The notes below the pieces were generated by a model. It was given only the letters and a program-made list of their open reading frames with translations, was not told the DNA's origin and ran no database searches. Positions 32,696 through 45,742 of a stretch of DNA of 64,000 nt are shown piece by piece. Source of the DNA: Lathyrus oleraceus (taxonomy: Eukaryota > Streptophyta > Magnoliopsida > Fabales > Fabaceae). The stretch is taken from the NCBI RefSeq assembly GCF_024323335.1, contig NC_066580.1, positions 91,016,547 to 91,080,546 on the forward strand. The letters are read 5' to 3'. The position numbers and the translations under genes were made by a program. Position 1 is the first letter of the stretch. Each line of letters starts with the position of its first letter.

Positions 32696-35626
32696 TGTAG
32701 CGGGGTATTCGTTACCTTTAGATTTATTGACTAAATCAAAAGTAAGCATACAATTCGAGTCGCCACCGCACTTCTATTTATCCAAAGGAAAGGTTAGAAA
32801 GCAATCAAAAATCGAGAAGTTTTATCAAATCAAAAACTAATCAGAAACTAATAAAAATGTCAGAGATCTGGGGAAGGGGGTTGGTTATGCAATGGGAAGG
32901 TTTTAAGCACCCAAAACATCCTTAGTAATCTAAGGGAGCCCATTTTGCAAATGTTGTATGGTAGGTTGGTATTTGAGAAAATATTTGTGCATACATGATT
33001 GGGGAGATGAGAAAAGAATGTACAATTTATTTACAATTTTGTTATTTGAATGGATAAACCCATTGCCTACGTACCATCACAAAGGTAGGATCAAAACCTC
33101 GTAGTTCGGGGTAAAAAATCTCAAAAAACCAAATTGGTGAATTGATTTGTCAAAAGCCTTAAGGTCTTTTCTTATCAAAGGGAGAAAACTCAACCTAAAC
33201 CACAATCCACCATGTGAGGAGAGCTTTAACATACTAGTGAGGGATCCACCCTTTAATAAGTATGTAAGACTTATAGTCCAATCACTAAGGATGAGGTGAG
33301 ATTTACATCAACCACTATGATAACTCAAACCTATGGCTAATGCTTATGAAAAGTTTTGAACAAAAGTGGTCATTGGAACCACAAAAAATCATTTGAAGTG
33401 AGTTGGATTTACCAATTAAAAGTATTCACAAAAGGAAGTCAAAGTTGACTTAAGATTCAATTCAAAATAAGTATTAAGAAAAGAGTTTGGAAAAATCAAA
33501 GGCATAATGCATAGGTTTCTAACTTTGAAAACAATGGCAATGTTTGCACAAAATGAGTTTGGCTTGGGTTAGAGTGGAGAGAAGAAGAGAAGGGCTAGTC
33601 CTAAACATGCAAAGATGATAGAAGAGAAATAAAACCCTTGGAGTTCCTTTCTTGAGATCATAAAGATGATTCAAGAGCTCCTTTCCCTTGAACTTAACAA
33701 GCAATAAGCAATTAACTCAAGCAATCAAGAAAATATTCGATCAAGCTCCTAGGATCTTCCAATTGGACTTGTCTTTCTCTTAACTTGGATGCTCATGACA
33801 ATGGTCTTTCTAACTAGCTCAAGTTTGGAATCCCTATCACATAAGAACAAACAAATCATAAAGTTCCACAATGCAATAATAGAATTGGACAAAGAGAGAG
33901 TTTAGATTAGGGGTCCTTTCAAGTCAACTTCAAGATTAAGCATTGTAAAGGCATGAGGCCTAGCTGCTCTTCAACACTTTTAGCATTCTAAAGGCATGAG
34001 GCCTAGTTGCTCTTGAACTCCATTAAGCATAGGTAAGGTCCTAATTCTAAGTGCTTTCTCCTTTTTGCATTGAGTTCACGCAAACAAAGACAAAACAAGC
34101 ACAAGGCAATAGTATATTTACACAATAATGTGCTCAAGTGAGCAAAAGGCAAATGACATAAACATAAACATGAGCTCAAGTGAGCAAAAGAAAAAGGCAA
34201 TATGAATAAACGAGCAAGAAATTAAATTGCATTAAAGTAAATTGCAAGAATTAAATGCTTGAATTAAATGTTAGTAATTAGTAGTTAGTGTTAGTGTGCC
34301 ATAAGGCAATTTAGCGTTATGTTAAGCAATCGTAAGTGGACTAATATAGTAGTCACACCTATCTGAGGTCAGTCAATAAAACTATAGGCAAATAAACACA
34401 AGTTAGAGACCATGACTAGTAAGCCAAGCTCCTACAACTTGCCATGCCAAAAGAAAAGAAGAATGACCTTGTATGGATTTTAGGTTGTTTGTTTGACCAA
34501 GAAGCAACCTATCTTGGACATAAAGCAATTCACTTGATCTTTGATCAAGATGAATTTGATTTGGATCAAAGAAGGTTAAGCCTCTCATATGTCAAGGCTA
34601 ACCACAAATCATTAACTCATTGGTTAAAAGAAAAAGAAGAAGATGAAGATGGAAATGGAATGTACAAAATGAAAATTCAAATGACATAACCAAAACACAT
34701 TGATCAAACATGAATGGAATCATCATCAACCAATGGAATAAACAGAAGTGAAATGAAGCTTAGAAGTCAAGAAAGGTCAAGCATTTTTTTGGTATTTTTT
34801 GGAATTAAAATAATGCATAAAATAAAATGAACAAATAAAGGTCAAACTTCAAATCCAATTCAAATCAACTTGGATAAGTCCAATTGGATCATCATAAGTC
34901 TAACATGGTCAAACTAAGTTTGACAAATTTTCTCAACATTTTTTGAAAATAGAAACTAATTTTAAACAATTAAAAATGAAGAAAAATAACATAATTGGAC
35001 TAAAATCTCAAACAAATCTCAAATAAATTAAGAAATTTATGAGAATATTTTTCATAAACTTATCATCATCCAAAGATGTTAAGAAAATATTTTTGGCATT
35101 TTTGAATATCAAATGGTATTTTAAATGAATTAAAAACAATCTGAAATGAAATAATTCACAAAAAATATTAAATGGAATCACAAAAATTATTAAAAATCAC
35201 TTTATGAAACTAGAATTTAAGAGAAATATTTTTGCAATTGGTCCCATATTTTGTGATTCCAAATAAAGAAGTTATGAATTTTTGAAAATAAATGGAATAA
35301 AAGAAAATAAAACAGAAATTAAGAAATTAGAAAAATCAGGAGGCGTTGGATCCAAATTCATTAATTGACGTGGATCATCCAAAGGCTCTCAGGCGCGCGC
35401 TCATGATGTTCCCTAGTCAACAGCATAACACATTGTATTTAAAAAGGTAAACATAACGCATGGCCATGATTAGATCATAGCGCTTGGATCCAATGGACAT
35501 GAGACTTCCACATAAGGGACGGTGGCGGAAACCACCGTCTTCTCCGGCGAGCTAAATAATCCGGCCACCAGTTGTAGGTTTTACAACCTCAACCAAAACT
35601 CACGATCCATATACCAAATTAAAGCT

Positions 35627-35646
35627 GGGGTGATGTACATCACCCC
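35627..35646. repeat. Perfect 20-bp palindrome in the solo LTR
   Basis: GGGGTGATGTACATCACCCC is its own reverse complement. The identical 20-mer occurs in LTR B (40237-40256) and LTR C (52368-52387) at the corresponding place. Confidence 0.9.
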
Positions 35647-36086
35647 TGTAACCTTAGGTTTTACTCAAGATCCTTATGGAAGAAGAAATCTAAGGTTGAA
35701 AAACTAGGTGTTCAATTTGAAGTTCAATAATTCACAAAATTAAAGCCACCATTGGCTTTCCTCTCACATGAGGACTTCAGAACACCAAACCAACACAAGC
35801 AATGCACAGTATTCAGTGAGATTCGAAGCAAAACAGTTGAGGTATAAACCTTTGTAGTGCAGCTTTTGTGAGCTCAATCCAACCAATCCTTTGCTTGCAG
35901 CTTGATCTTGATGCTTGGTATGAGAGCTAGGCTTAGGAATTAGTATTGAAATTCAATTGATGTTTTTGAAAATCAAACTTGAAAAATGAAAGTGAAAATT
36001 CAAATTCCTTTGGTGAGAGGTTAGGAAATGAATTCAGCAGGGACTCAGGCGCCTTCAGGTTGAGATTTGAGTGAGGCAATGCATTC

Positions 36087-36094
36087 TATTTATA
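36087..36094 (-). promoter_or_regulatory. TATA box of the inverted solo LTR
   Basis: TATAAATA on the minus strand, in the context GGCTATAAATAGAATGC. Confidence 0.55.
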
Positions 36095-37594
36095 GCCACA
36101 ACTACAAGGAATCTGTGAGCAAACTCGTGTGCATGAAGTTGGATCCTCCATACATGGGCCTGTATAAGCGCATGTGAGGCCCAAAACCACTTGCAAATGA
36201 ATGTTAATAATCAACCAAGTTGAATTGGACGTGCAGATTGCATGGTATTGGATTGTGCATGAAGATTTAACATGAAATGCATAATTGGTCACAATTGTTC
36301 TCCTCTTCGAAAATCCCATATGGAAAATCCAAACATAAGCATGTGAGTAATGGTTGGAAAGGCCTTGACATAAGTAACAAAAGCTATGTTGAACAAAAAT
36401 CCATTTGGAGTTTGGGAAATTGTTAAAACTAGCCATGAAGTTCAACGTACAAAACATGTATTTGAAAATTTTGCCAAAAGGGACCAACTTCAATCCCTTC
36501 TGTTTCAATGATTCAAGCCTCAAATGACAAAACCATCAACACCAAAGTTGTATATCTTTTCAAGACAATCAATTTGGACTTAAAGTTTGCATCATTTGGA
36601 TTTTTAATGAGAAAGTTATGGGCACTTGAAGTTGGACTTTTTCAAGATTCAATGGCTTTGGTCCAAAGTGACCTATAATGTTTTGTATTATCACATGTGT
36701 TTCTTTTAGGATTATTAAATTTTTTCCAACATAACATTTTAAGTAGACACCTTAAAATTTCCAATGCACTTGGTATCACCTCAAAACCATAAAAAATGAA
36801 GGAGTTAGGTCCTTGGGAAGTTGACCCAAAATTAGGGTTTCAGTCAAAATGACCTATAATGTTTTGAAATGAATTTTTGATGAACATGAAAGTTTTTCAC
36901 ATGGTTCTTAAGAACATTTTTTCTCTTGGGGTCATCATCATTTGACAAACACATAAAACGTTAGATCTCAGTGAATTTCAATTTAGTCAGATGATTTGAC
37001 TGGTCAACTTCTCAAGTCCAAACATCAAAACTTGATGAATGAATGATTGAGGACACTCAAATGGGCTCATATATGCATAAAATGATGAATTAAAGAACTT
37101 CCCTTGATTGGATTTGATCATAGGTTGAGGTTGCTTCATGAGCAAGGCACAATCAATGCACAGTTGAATTAGGGTTTCCTTGGGAAACAATCCTCAAGCC
37201 CTTTGGTTTATCTTGATAAAATTGACAAATTGAGATACTTTGGAGGCATATATGATGATTGAGAGCTTTGGGAACCATTTTCATGCTTGTTCTCATCTTC
37301 ATCTTGCCACTTCAATGGGCATAGGGGCCTCCTAGAAGTCTTGGGTCTCATGACTGCTTAAGCTTCAAAACAAAAGAGGTTAGTGACATATTTTTGTGCT
37401 TTTGGTTAGTAAACAAAATAGGAAAAACAATAATATAAAATTCAAGAATTCTTGGTGGTCTCAAACCAACTCACACAAGTCCCACCCAAAGGATTAAGGA
37501 GCCACACATGCTATGATCCTTGAGGCAAAATGCAATGAGCAATGATGTGATGCCATGAGGGACCTTAAGGTCAAAATTAGGGTCTTACAGGAGA

Positions 37595-38295
37595 AGATTC
37601 CCAGATCTCATATCACAATAGAAGCTCTTCATCTGAAGAAAATTGAGATTGAGGCTCATTGGGTAATGAAAGGAGGAATTTTTGGGTTAAATTATGAGTT
37701 TCTCATAGGAAAAGCTACTGTCTTTTCTCATGCTGGTAGTATTGATGATTTTGAAGCCATCTTTGTTTTTCTCATTTATGGTTTGGTCTTGTTCCCTAAC
37801 ATTGATGATTTTGTTGATGTTAACGCCATTAGAATCTTCTTGATTGGGAATCCTGTTCCTACTCTGTTGGGTGACATGTATTTTTTGTTGCATTTAAGGA
37901 ATTTGTAAAGGCGGTGGGACTATTGTTTGATGTGTTCCTCTTCTATACAAGTGGTTTATTTCGCACTTGCTTCAGACGCCTGCTTTCTTGGAGAACAAGC
38001 AATGTCTAAGGTGGTCTCAGAGACTTATGTCTTTCACTAATGATGATATTGTTTGGTATGACTCTGCATTGAGTAGCTTGGATATTATTGATAGTTGTGG
38101 TGAGTTCTCTAATGTGCCTCTCATTGGTACACAAGAAGGAATCAACTACAACCCTTCTTAGGCTCGTCGTCAACTTGGGTTCCCCTTGAGAGACAAACCT
38201 AATAACACTCAATTAGAAGGTCTTTTCTATCAAGAGGGTAAAGATCCCCCACATTTGAAGCAGAAGATTGTACATGCTTGGCATAATGTGCATAG
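37595..38295 (+). pseudogene. ORF1 of element A, 3' fragment
   Basis: Resumes element A ORF1 after the solo LTR: EKIPRSHITIEALHLK, FEAIFVFLIYGLVLFPNIDDF and VNAIRIF, then a stop at 37906-37908, a frame change near 37900-37965, then FTNDDIVWYD and IIDSCGEFSNVPLIG. A TAG at 38159-38161 breaks NYNP-ARRQLGFPL. It ends where element B inserted (38296). Every segment aligns by eye with ORF1 of B. Confidence 0.8.
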
Positions 38296-39788
38296 TGTAA
38301 GACCCTAATTTTGACCCTAAGATCCCTCATGGCATCATATCATTGCATATTGCATTTGCCTCAAGGATCACAGCATCTTGGCTCCTTTACCGTAGGTTGG
38401 GACTTGTGTGAGTTGGTCTGAGACCACCAAGCATGCTTGAATTGTATATTATTGATTTTCTTATTTTGTTTACTAACCAAAAGCACAAAAATATGTCACT
38501 AACATCTTTTGTTTTGTAGCTTGAGCAATCATAAGATCCTAGGCTCCTAGGAGGCCCCTATACTCATTGATATGGCCAGGTGCAGGTGAAAGCAAGCATG
38601 ACAATGGTTCACAAAGCTATAAATCATCACATATTCCTCCCAAGTATCTCAATTAGTCAATTTGATCAAGATAAACCAAAGGGCTTGAGGATTGTTTCCC
38701 AAGGAAACCCTTATTCATCTGTGCATTGATTGTGTCTTGCTCATGAAGCAACCTCAACCCATGATCAAATATAATCAAGGGAAGTTCTTTAATTCATCAT
38801 TTCATTCATATTTGAGCATATTTTAGTGTCCTTAATTATCAATACATCAAGGTTTGAAGTTTGGACTTGAGAAGTTGATCAGTCAATTCATCTAACTATT
38901 TCGAAATCCACTGAGACCTAACATTTGATGTGTTTGTCAAATGAAGATGACCCTAAGAGAAAAAATGTTCTTAAGAACCATATGGACAACTTTAATATTC
39001 ATCAAATATTGATTTGAAGCTTTTAAGGTCATCATCCATTTTAAAACATTATAGGTCATTTTGACCGAAACCCTAATTTTGGGTCAACTTCCCAAGGACA
39101 TAACTGCTTCATTTTTCATGATTTTGAGGTGGGATCAAATGCATTGGAAATTTTAATATGTATACTTCATTTTTTATGTAATTGAAATGTGATAATACAA
39201 AACATTATAGGTCACTTTGGACCAAAGTCATTGAAATGTGAAAAAGTCCAACTTCAAGTGCCCATAACTTTCTCATCAAAAATCCAAATTATGCAAAATG
39301 TGAGTCCAAATTTATTGTATTGAAATGATATACAACTTTGATGTTGAAGGTTTTGCCATTTGGAGCTTGCATCCTTGAAACAAAAGGGCTTGAAGTTGGT
39401 CCATTTTGGCAAAATTCACATATGCATATTTTGTACATTGAACTTCAAGGCTTGTTTTCATTAATTTCCCAATTCCAAATGGATTTGTATTCAACATAAC
39501 AATTGTTCCTCATGTCAAGACCTTTCCAACCATTACCCACAAGGCCATGTTTCATTTTGGTAAAAGGCACTTTCAAAGAAAGGAAAGTTTATGTGCATTT
39601 TTGGAAACCATGTGAAAACTTATTGCACAAGCCAATTCCATCAATTTTACACGTCCAATTCAGCTTCATGTGATATCAGCATGCCAAATCATTTGCATTT
39701 GGGCCTCCCGTGCGCCTGTACAGGCCCATGCATGGAGGCCCTCACTTCATGCACACATGAACTTTGCCTTGCTTCCATCATGCTTTGC

Positions 39789-39796
39789 TATAAATA
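39789..39796 (+). promoter_or_regulatory. TATA box of LTR B
   Basis: TATAAATA in GCTATAAATAAAGG, equivalent in position to the other Ogre-type LTRs. Confidence 0.6.
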
Positions 39797-40236
39797 AAGG
39801 TGCTCAACTCCATCAATGATCAACCTTAAGGCGCCTTATATACTGCAGAACTGAATCCTAAACCTCACCAAAAGGAATTTTGCATTTTCACTTCAATTTT
39901 TCAGATCCAATTTTCAACTTCCTTGGTTGATTATTGGAGTCTAATTCCTTAGCTTAGCCCTATTTCCATCTCAAGAACAAGCTACTATCAAGAATTGGGA
40001 GAGATTGTGCTTCATAGATCTGCATTTCAAAGGTTGTTATCCAAACTTTTTCAATTCGAAATTCACTTATTCTTGCTCATTTCTTGTGTTTATTGGCTCC
40101 TCTGGAGTCCTCTCATAAGAAGCAATTGAATTGTGTATTTAATTTTGTAAATCCATCAAGTTCAATTTGAACTCCATAATTTTCCATCTCTGATTTCTCT
40201 TTCTATGAGAGTCTAGAGTGAAAATCAATGGCACAG

Positions 40237-40256
40237 GGGTGATGTACATCACCCCA
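40237..40256. repeat. Perfect 20-bp palindrome in LTR B
   Basis: The same self-complementary 20-mer as at 35627 and 52368, in the transcribed leader about 440 bp after the TATA box. Confidence 0.9.
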
Positions 40257-43150
40257 GCTTTCCAATGATATGAGGATTGCCTATTTTGGTTGAGTTTTCA
40301 TAACCTGCAACTCTGGTCGGAGTTCATGTAATCGCCGGAGAAGAAGGTGGTTTACACCACCGTCCCTTTGCTAGATTAAATGTGGACCGTTTGATTGCAT
40401 CTCCATATCTAATCACAACCTTCCAATGTTATGATCTTTTTTAATTCACTGTGTGTCTCGTTTGACTAAATCCTATGGTGAGCGCGCGCATGAGGATCCT
40501 TGGATGTGCCACCTCATTTAATGAGGTTGATCCAACGCGCCAGGCTTTTTCCATTTTAGGTTTTTTCTATTTTATTTTCTTAATTTCATTTTATTTCAAA
40601 AATTCATATCTCTTTCATTTTTAATCCAAAAAATATGATACCAATTGCATTATTTTTCTTTTTAATTCTACTTTCTGAAAATGATTTTTTATATTTTTTA
40701 TATTGTCGTTTGATATTTTTTGTGAATTTTCTCTTTTCTGGTTATTCTTAATTCATTTTAAATAGTTTCCAATATTCAAAAAATGCAAAAATATTTTCTT
40801 AACCTCTTTGAATGATGATGAATCTATGAAAAATATTCTCATCAATTTATTAATTGATTTGAGATTTTAGTTCAATTAGGTTATTTTTTATTCATTTTTA
40901 ATTATTTAAAAATAGTTTCTGGTTTCTAAAAATACCAAATTTTTTTGTCAAACTTGGTTTGACCTTATTGAACTTAGGATGATCCATTTGGACTTTTCAA
41001 AGTTGATTTGAAATGGATTTGAATTTTGACCTTTAATTGTTTATTTTAATTCAAGTATTATTTTAATTTTTAAAAATACCAAAAATATTTTATTTGTTTC
41101 TTGACTTCTAAGTTTCATCTTGCTTCTGTTTACCCTTGATTGACTTTGATTCTATTCATGTTTGATCAATGTGTGTTGGATATTTCATTTGAAGTTCAAT
41201 TCATGTACATTCTTATTCATCTTCTTCTCCTTCTTTTTCTTTTTGATCAATGAGTTAAACATTGGTGGTTAACCTTGACATATGGGAGGCTTAACCTTCC
41301 TTGATTCAAATCTAATTCAGCTTGATCAAAGATCAAGTGAATGGCTTTGCATTAAGGATAGGTTGCTTCTTGGTCAAGCAAAAAACCTAAATCAATACAA
41401 GATCATTCTTCTTTTCTTTTGGCATGGCAAGTTGTAGGAGCTTGGCTAACTAGTCATGGTCTCTAACTTGTGTTTGTTGCCTATAGTTTTATTGACCGAC
41501 CTCAGATAGGTGTGACTAATACATTAGTCCACTTACGATTGCTTAACATAGCGCTAAATTGCCTTATGGCACACTAACATTAACTATTAACACTAACTTT
41601 TAATTCTTGCAATTTACATTAATTCAATTTAATTTCTTGTTCATTATTCATTTGCTTTTTCCCTTTGCTCACTTGAACTCGTGTTTATGTTAATGCAATT
41701 TGCCTTTTGCTCAATTGAGCACATAATTGTGTATATACTATTGTGCTTGTGTTATTTTTGTTTTTGTGAACCAAATGCAAATGGACAAAAGGACTTAGAT
41801 TTTAGGACATTCCCTATGCAAAAATTGAGTCAAAGAGCAACTAGGCCTCATGCCTTTAGAATGCTATAAAAGAAGAAAAATGTCATAGAGCAACTAGGCC
41901 TCATGCCTTTAGAATGCTTAATCTTAAGAAGGCTTGGAAAGGATCCTAATTCTAAACTCACTCTTGTCCATTCTTCCTATTGCATTATGGAACCTTTTGA
42001 TTTGTGTGTTCTTGTATGCTAGGGATCCCAAACTTCCCAAGTAGAAGAACCATTGTCATGATCATCTAAAATAAGAGATTCAAAAGCCATTGGAAGATTC
42101 CTAGGAGTTTGATTGTGTGCTTGATTGCTTGAGTATTTGCTTATTGTTTGCTAATTCCAAAGGAAAGGGAACAACTTGGATCATCACTATAATCTCAAGA
42201 AGGGAACTCCATTGTGGTTTTATTTCTCCTCCTTCATCTTTGCATGTTTAGGACCTTAGCCATTCTTCTTCTTCCCTCAAATCTAACCCAAGCCAAACTT
42301 TTGTGCAAACATTAACATTATTTTCAAAACTAGAAACCTAAGCATTATGCTTTTGATTTTTCAAACATCTTTTCATAACACTTATTTTGAATTGAATCCT
42401 AAGTCAACTTTGACCCTTTTTGTGAATACTTTTCATTGGTAAATACAACTCACTCAATTGTTTTTGTGGTTTCAATGGCCACTTTTGCCAAAGCTTTTCA
42501 TAAACATTAGCTATTAGGTTTGAGTTGTCTTAGTGGATGATATAATACTCACCTGTATCCTTAGTGACGGACAATAAGTCTTCCATGCTTATTATAGGGT
42601 TAACCCCTCACTAGTATGTTGAAGCTTTCCTCACATGGTGGATTTGTGGTTTTAGGTTGAGTTTTCTCCCTTTGATAACAAAAGACCTTAAGGTTTTTGA
42701 CCAATCAATTCACCAACTTATTTTGAGATTTTTACCCCGAACTACGAGGTTTTGATCCTAATATTTTTAAGATGGTACGTAGGCAATGAGTTTATCCATT
42801 CAAACACAAAATTTTAAATAATTTGTACATTCCTCTCTCATCGCCCCAATCATGTTTGCACAAATAATTTTTCACAAATACCAACCTACCTTACAACATT
42901 AGTGAAAAGGGCTCCCTTAGAGTACTAAGGATGTTTTGGGTGCTTAAAACCTTCCCATTGCATAACCAACCCCCTTACCCAGATCTCTGACATTTTTATT
43001 AGTTTTTGATTTGATAAAACTTCTCGGTTTTTATTCGCTTTCTAACCTTTCCTTTGGATAAATAGAAATGCGGTGGCGACTCAAATTGTATGATTTACTT
43101 TTGATTTGGTCAATAAATCTAAAGGTAATGAATACCCCGCTACAGAAAAG

Positions 43151-43168
43151 TGGCGACTCTGCTGGGGA
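43151..43168 (+). other. Primer-binding site of element B
   Basis: TGGCGACTCTGCTGGGGA begins seven bases after the LTR end and is complementary to a tRNA 3' end carrying CCA. This is the Ogre-type primer site (tRNA-Arg, from memory). Confidence 0.88.
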
Positions 43169-44031
43169 ACAGAATTCCATTCACCTATTGGGTTTTGCCT
43201 ACTTTTCACATTTGTTGTATTGTATTGTTTATATTATTTGTGACATATTTTTGTGCAAATTTGGGATTACTGTATTCGTTGTAATGCATGAATTGCTTGA
43301 TATATTAATTGCTTGTATGCTGGGTGGTCTTTTGAGATGAGTTCTATACCCGAACTCGAGTACACTTATGATAGGATAATGGCATAGTCTTGTTTACTTG
43401 TGTGGAGTTATTCCTTAGCAAGTTGACTTGCAAGCCCATTCACTTGGTGGAGGTTATGTTGGGATCAATAATGTCACACGAGTAGTCGTGGTTAGGCATT
43501 ATTCTTTCCAATATATTCCTTAGAAGCCAAGGACCATAGTTTAGCAAGTGTAAGATTTGATACGATTGTTACGTGATACTACACTCACAAGAGTCTCTCT
43601 TGAGAATATTTTTGGAATACGAGTAGTCGTTTATCCTATAATATCCGAAAGATGGGATGATGACTATGGAAACCTCTTGTAGAACATGATTGTCAGGTTT
43701 AAACCATAGTACACTCCCTTTGGGTGGTTCTTAACCGAGACTCCATGCTCGTGACTTGCAACAAACCCTTGATTCATTGTTGATCTGTTCTTGTGTTTCC
43801 TTAATATCAATGGAACTTGGGTGTTGATAAGGTGTAAACCATAATCCACCAAAATGGATGATTGATATTAAGGGTGACTTGATCCATCCCATGACCTTTG
43901 TGTGGTGTGATTTGCTTGATCCTTGAGTGTGATTGTTGCATCCATGCATCCATGCATTCATTCACATCCATATCATCAATAATAAGAAAATTTTCAAGGA
44001 AATTAAGAGGTCTATTTGCAAATTTTCAGAC
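43169..44031 (+). other. Untranslated leader of element B
   Basis: About 860 bp between primer site and ORF1, homologous to 31544-32401. Short open frames on both strands (43664-44086) show no domain. Confidence 0.7.
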
Positions 44032-45484
44032 ATGGATAGACAAAGAAGGAATACGAAGAAGTACAGTTTCAGACAACCCGACTTGAAAGAGTTAAGGAGT
44101 TTGACATCCTATGTATTAGATCCCTTGGAGTTTAAGGCTCGTCATGGGAAGCTTCTGTCTATTCTTGCTACTCATGTGGATGAAGGTCTGATGAGTGTAT
44201 TGGTGCAGTTCTATGATCCCTTGTACCGTTGCTTCACTTTTCCGGATTTCCAGCTTCTGCCTATGCTTGAGGAGTATGCCTATCTTGTGGGTATACCTAT
44301 TCTAGATCAGTTGCCATTCAGTGGCTTAGAGAGAGTTCCTACTTCTCAAGAGAATTATTGAGCTGTTGCATATAGATGAATATATTATTGGTGCTTATAT
44401 GACTGCCAAAGGTGGAATTCGAGGTCTCCCTTCTGAGTTCCTCATTGCTCAAGCTACCCTGTATGGGAAGGCCATGAGTGAGGACGCCTTTGAGGCCATA
44501 TTTGTACTTCTCATCTATGGGCTAGTGTTATTTCCCAACATCGACAAGTTTGTAGATGCAAACGCTATTAGGATTTTCTCTACTCTTAATCTCATTCCTA
44601 CTCTGTTGGGTGACACTTATTTCTCTTTGCATATGAGGAATGCAAAGGGTGGTGGTACCATTGTGTGTTGTTTGCCTATGTTGTACAAGTGGTTTATTTC
44701 GCACTTGCCACAGATGGTCGGCTTCAAGGAGAACAAAGGATGTCTACGGTGGTCCACGAGACTTATGTCTCTCACTAATGATGATATCTTTTGGTACAAC
44801 CGTATATATGATGGTGTGCAGATTATTGACTCTTGTGGTGAATTCTCCAATTTGCCTCTTCTTGGTACATGTGGTGGGATTAACTACAACCCTATTTTGG
44901 CACGTCATCAGCTTGGGTTCCCCTTAAAGGATAAACCTAATAACATTTTGTTAGAAGGTGTGTTCTTTCAAGAGGGTAAAGATCCTCAAAACTTGAAGGG
45001 CAGGATGGTCCGCGCTTGGCGTAAGATTCATCAGAAGGGAAGGAAAGAGCTTGGTCCGAAGAATTGTATCGCTTTGGAACCCTATACCTCGTGGGTTAGG
45101 AGGAGAGCTTCTGAGTACCTTATGCCTTATGATTACCCGAGACCCACACCTATGGTTATGGTTGGGCCTTCAATCCTACCTAACCAAGGAGTAGAGGAGT
45201 TGAGAGATGAAGACCATTCGCGTGCTTGGGTCCGTGAGCGAGAGGAGCTACTTCAGCAGCTTAGAGATAAGAATGCATTGATAGAGTTTCTTGGGCATCA
45301 GGTTATCGACGAACCGGATGATGTGGTCACTTCTCTTCTTCCTCAGCCTTCCATGTTTTGGAAGAGGAAGTATGATCGACTCGCCAAAGAGAAGGCAGAT
45401 ATAGAGGCAGCCTATGAGAGAGAAGTGAAGAGGCTTCATGCAGCTTATCTTTCGGTCTCGAGAGCTTTGGACGATTGTTTCTAG
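44032..45484 (+). pseudogene. ORF1 of element B (Ogre-specific extra protein), one frameshift
   Basis: Starts at the ATG of MDRQRRNTKK. The first frame ends at 44359-44361 after FSGLERVPTSQEN; homologous sequence then continues in another frame from about 44366 for 372 codons to TAG at 45482-45484, giving about 480 residues. The body, with FYDPLYRCFTFPDFQ, EAIFVLLIYGLVLFPN, VDANAIRIF and IIDSCGEFSNLPLLG, belongs to the plant mobile domain-like family found upstream of gag in Ogre elements. The C-terminal third (REREELLQQLRDKNAL; YDRLAKEKADIEAAYEREVKRL) is a clear coiled coil. Its function is unknown. Confidence 0.85.
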
Positions 45485-45742
45485 GGTTCCATAGGATGTT
45501 CATTTTCCTTCTCTTATTGTATTTGGATACCAAGACTCTACTTCTTTGATGTAAAAATATTTTCCAGATATTATTGATATGATATTTCTATATACGTCTA
45601 AATGATTAATATTTCCAAATATTTGCAAATAGAACTCTAAAGTTCCTATGATTAAAAAATAAAATCATATGCACGAGCAATGCATGCATCATGTGCATAA
45701 GCAGGTTTTGTTCCAAGGCTTCTTGTTCAATGGTCTAACTCT
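45485..45742 (+). other. Spacer between ORF1 and gag
   Basis: AT-rich, without a gene. It ends in ATTTATTTTGAAG before the conserved gag start LTHRYYTRA, so a spliced leader is conceivable, but no convincing donor was fixed. Confidence 0.4.

Larger units (their letters stand above)
32696..37589 (-). mobile_element. Inverted Ogre-type solo LTR inside ORF1 of element A
   Basis: 4894 bp, opening TGTAGCGGGG and closing GGGTCTTACA on the plus strand, so the LTR reads TGTAAGACCC...CCCCGCTACA on the minus strand, like LTR B. The flanks GGAGG (32691-32695) and GGAGA (37590-37594) are a target duplication with one mutation. The ORF1 coding homology of element A continues directly on the other side. 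Inside are the conserved leader block (34310-34380), the 20-bp palindrome (35627-35646) and a TATA box (36087-36094, minus). No internal region is present, hence a solo LTR. Confidence 0.87.
38296..43144 (+). repeat. 5' LTR of Ogre-type element B
   Basis: 4849 bp from TGTAAGACCCTAATTTT to ACCCCGCTACA, followed after six bases by an intact primer site. It contains a TATA box (39789-39796), the 20-bp palindrome (40237-40256), the conserved leader block (41491-41561) and U5 landmarks near 42740-42790. A 42-47 bp phrase ending AGGCCTCATGCCTTTAGAATG is duplicated at about 41827-41864 and 41886-41920. Confidence 0.88.

Noticed and set aside
36086..36523. Open frame of 145 codons on the minus strand
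   Set aside because: U3 of the inverted solo LTR; the matching LTR B region (39591 on) is not open over the same span.
43151..43168. Part of a tRNA gene
   Set aside because: Only the 18-base complement of a tRNA 3' end is present, directly after an LTR; it is a primer-binding site.
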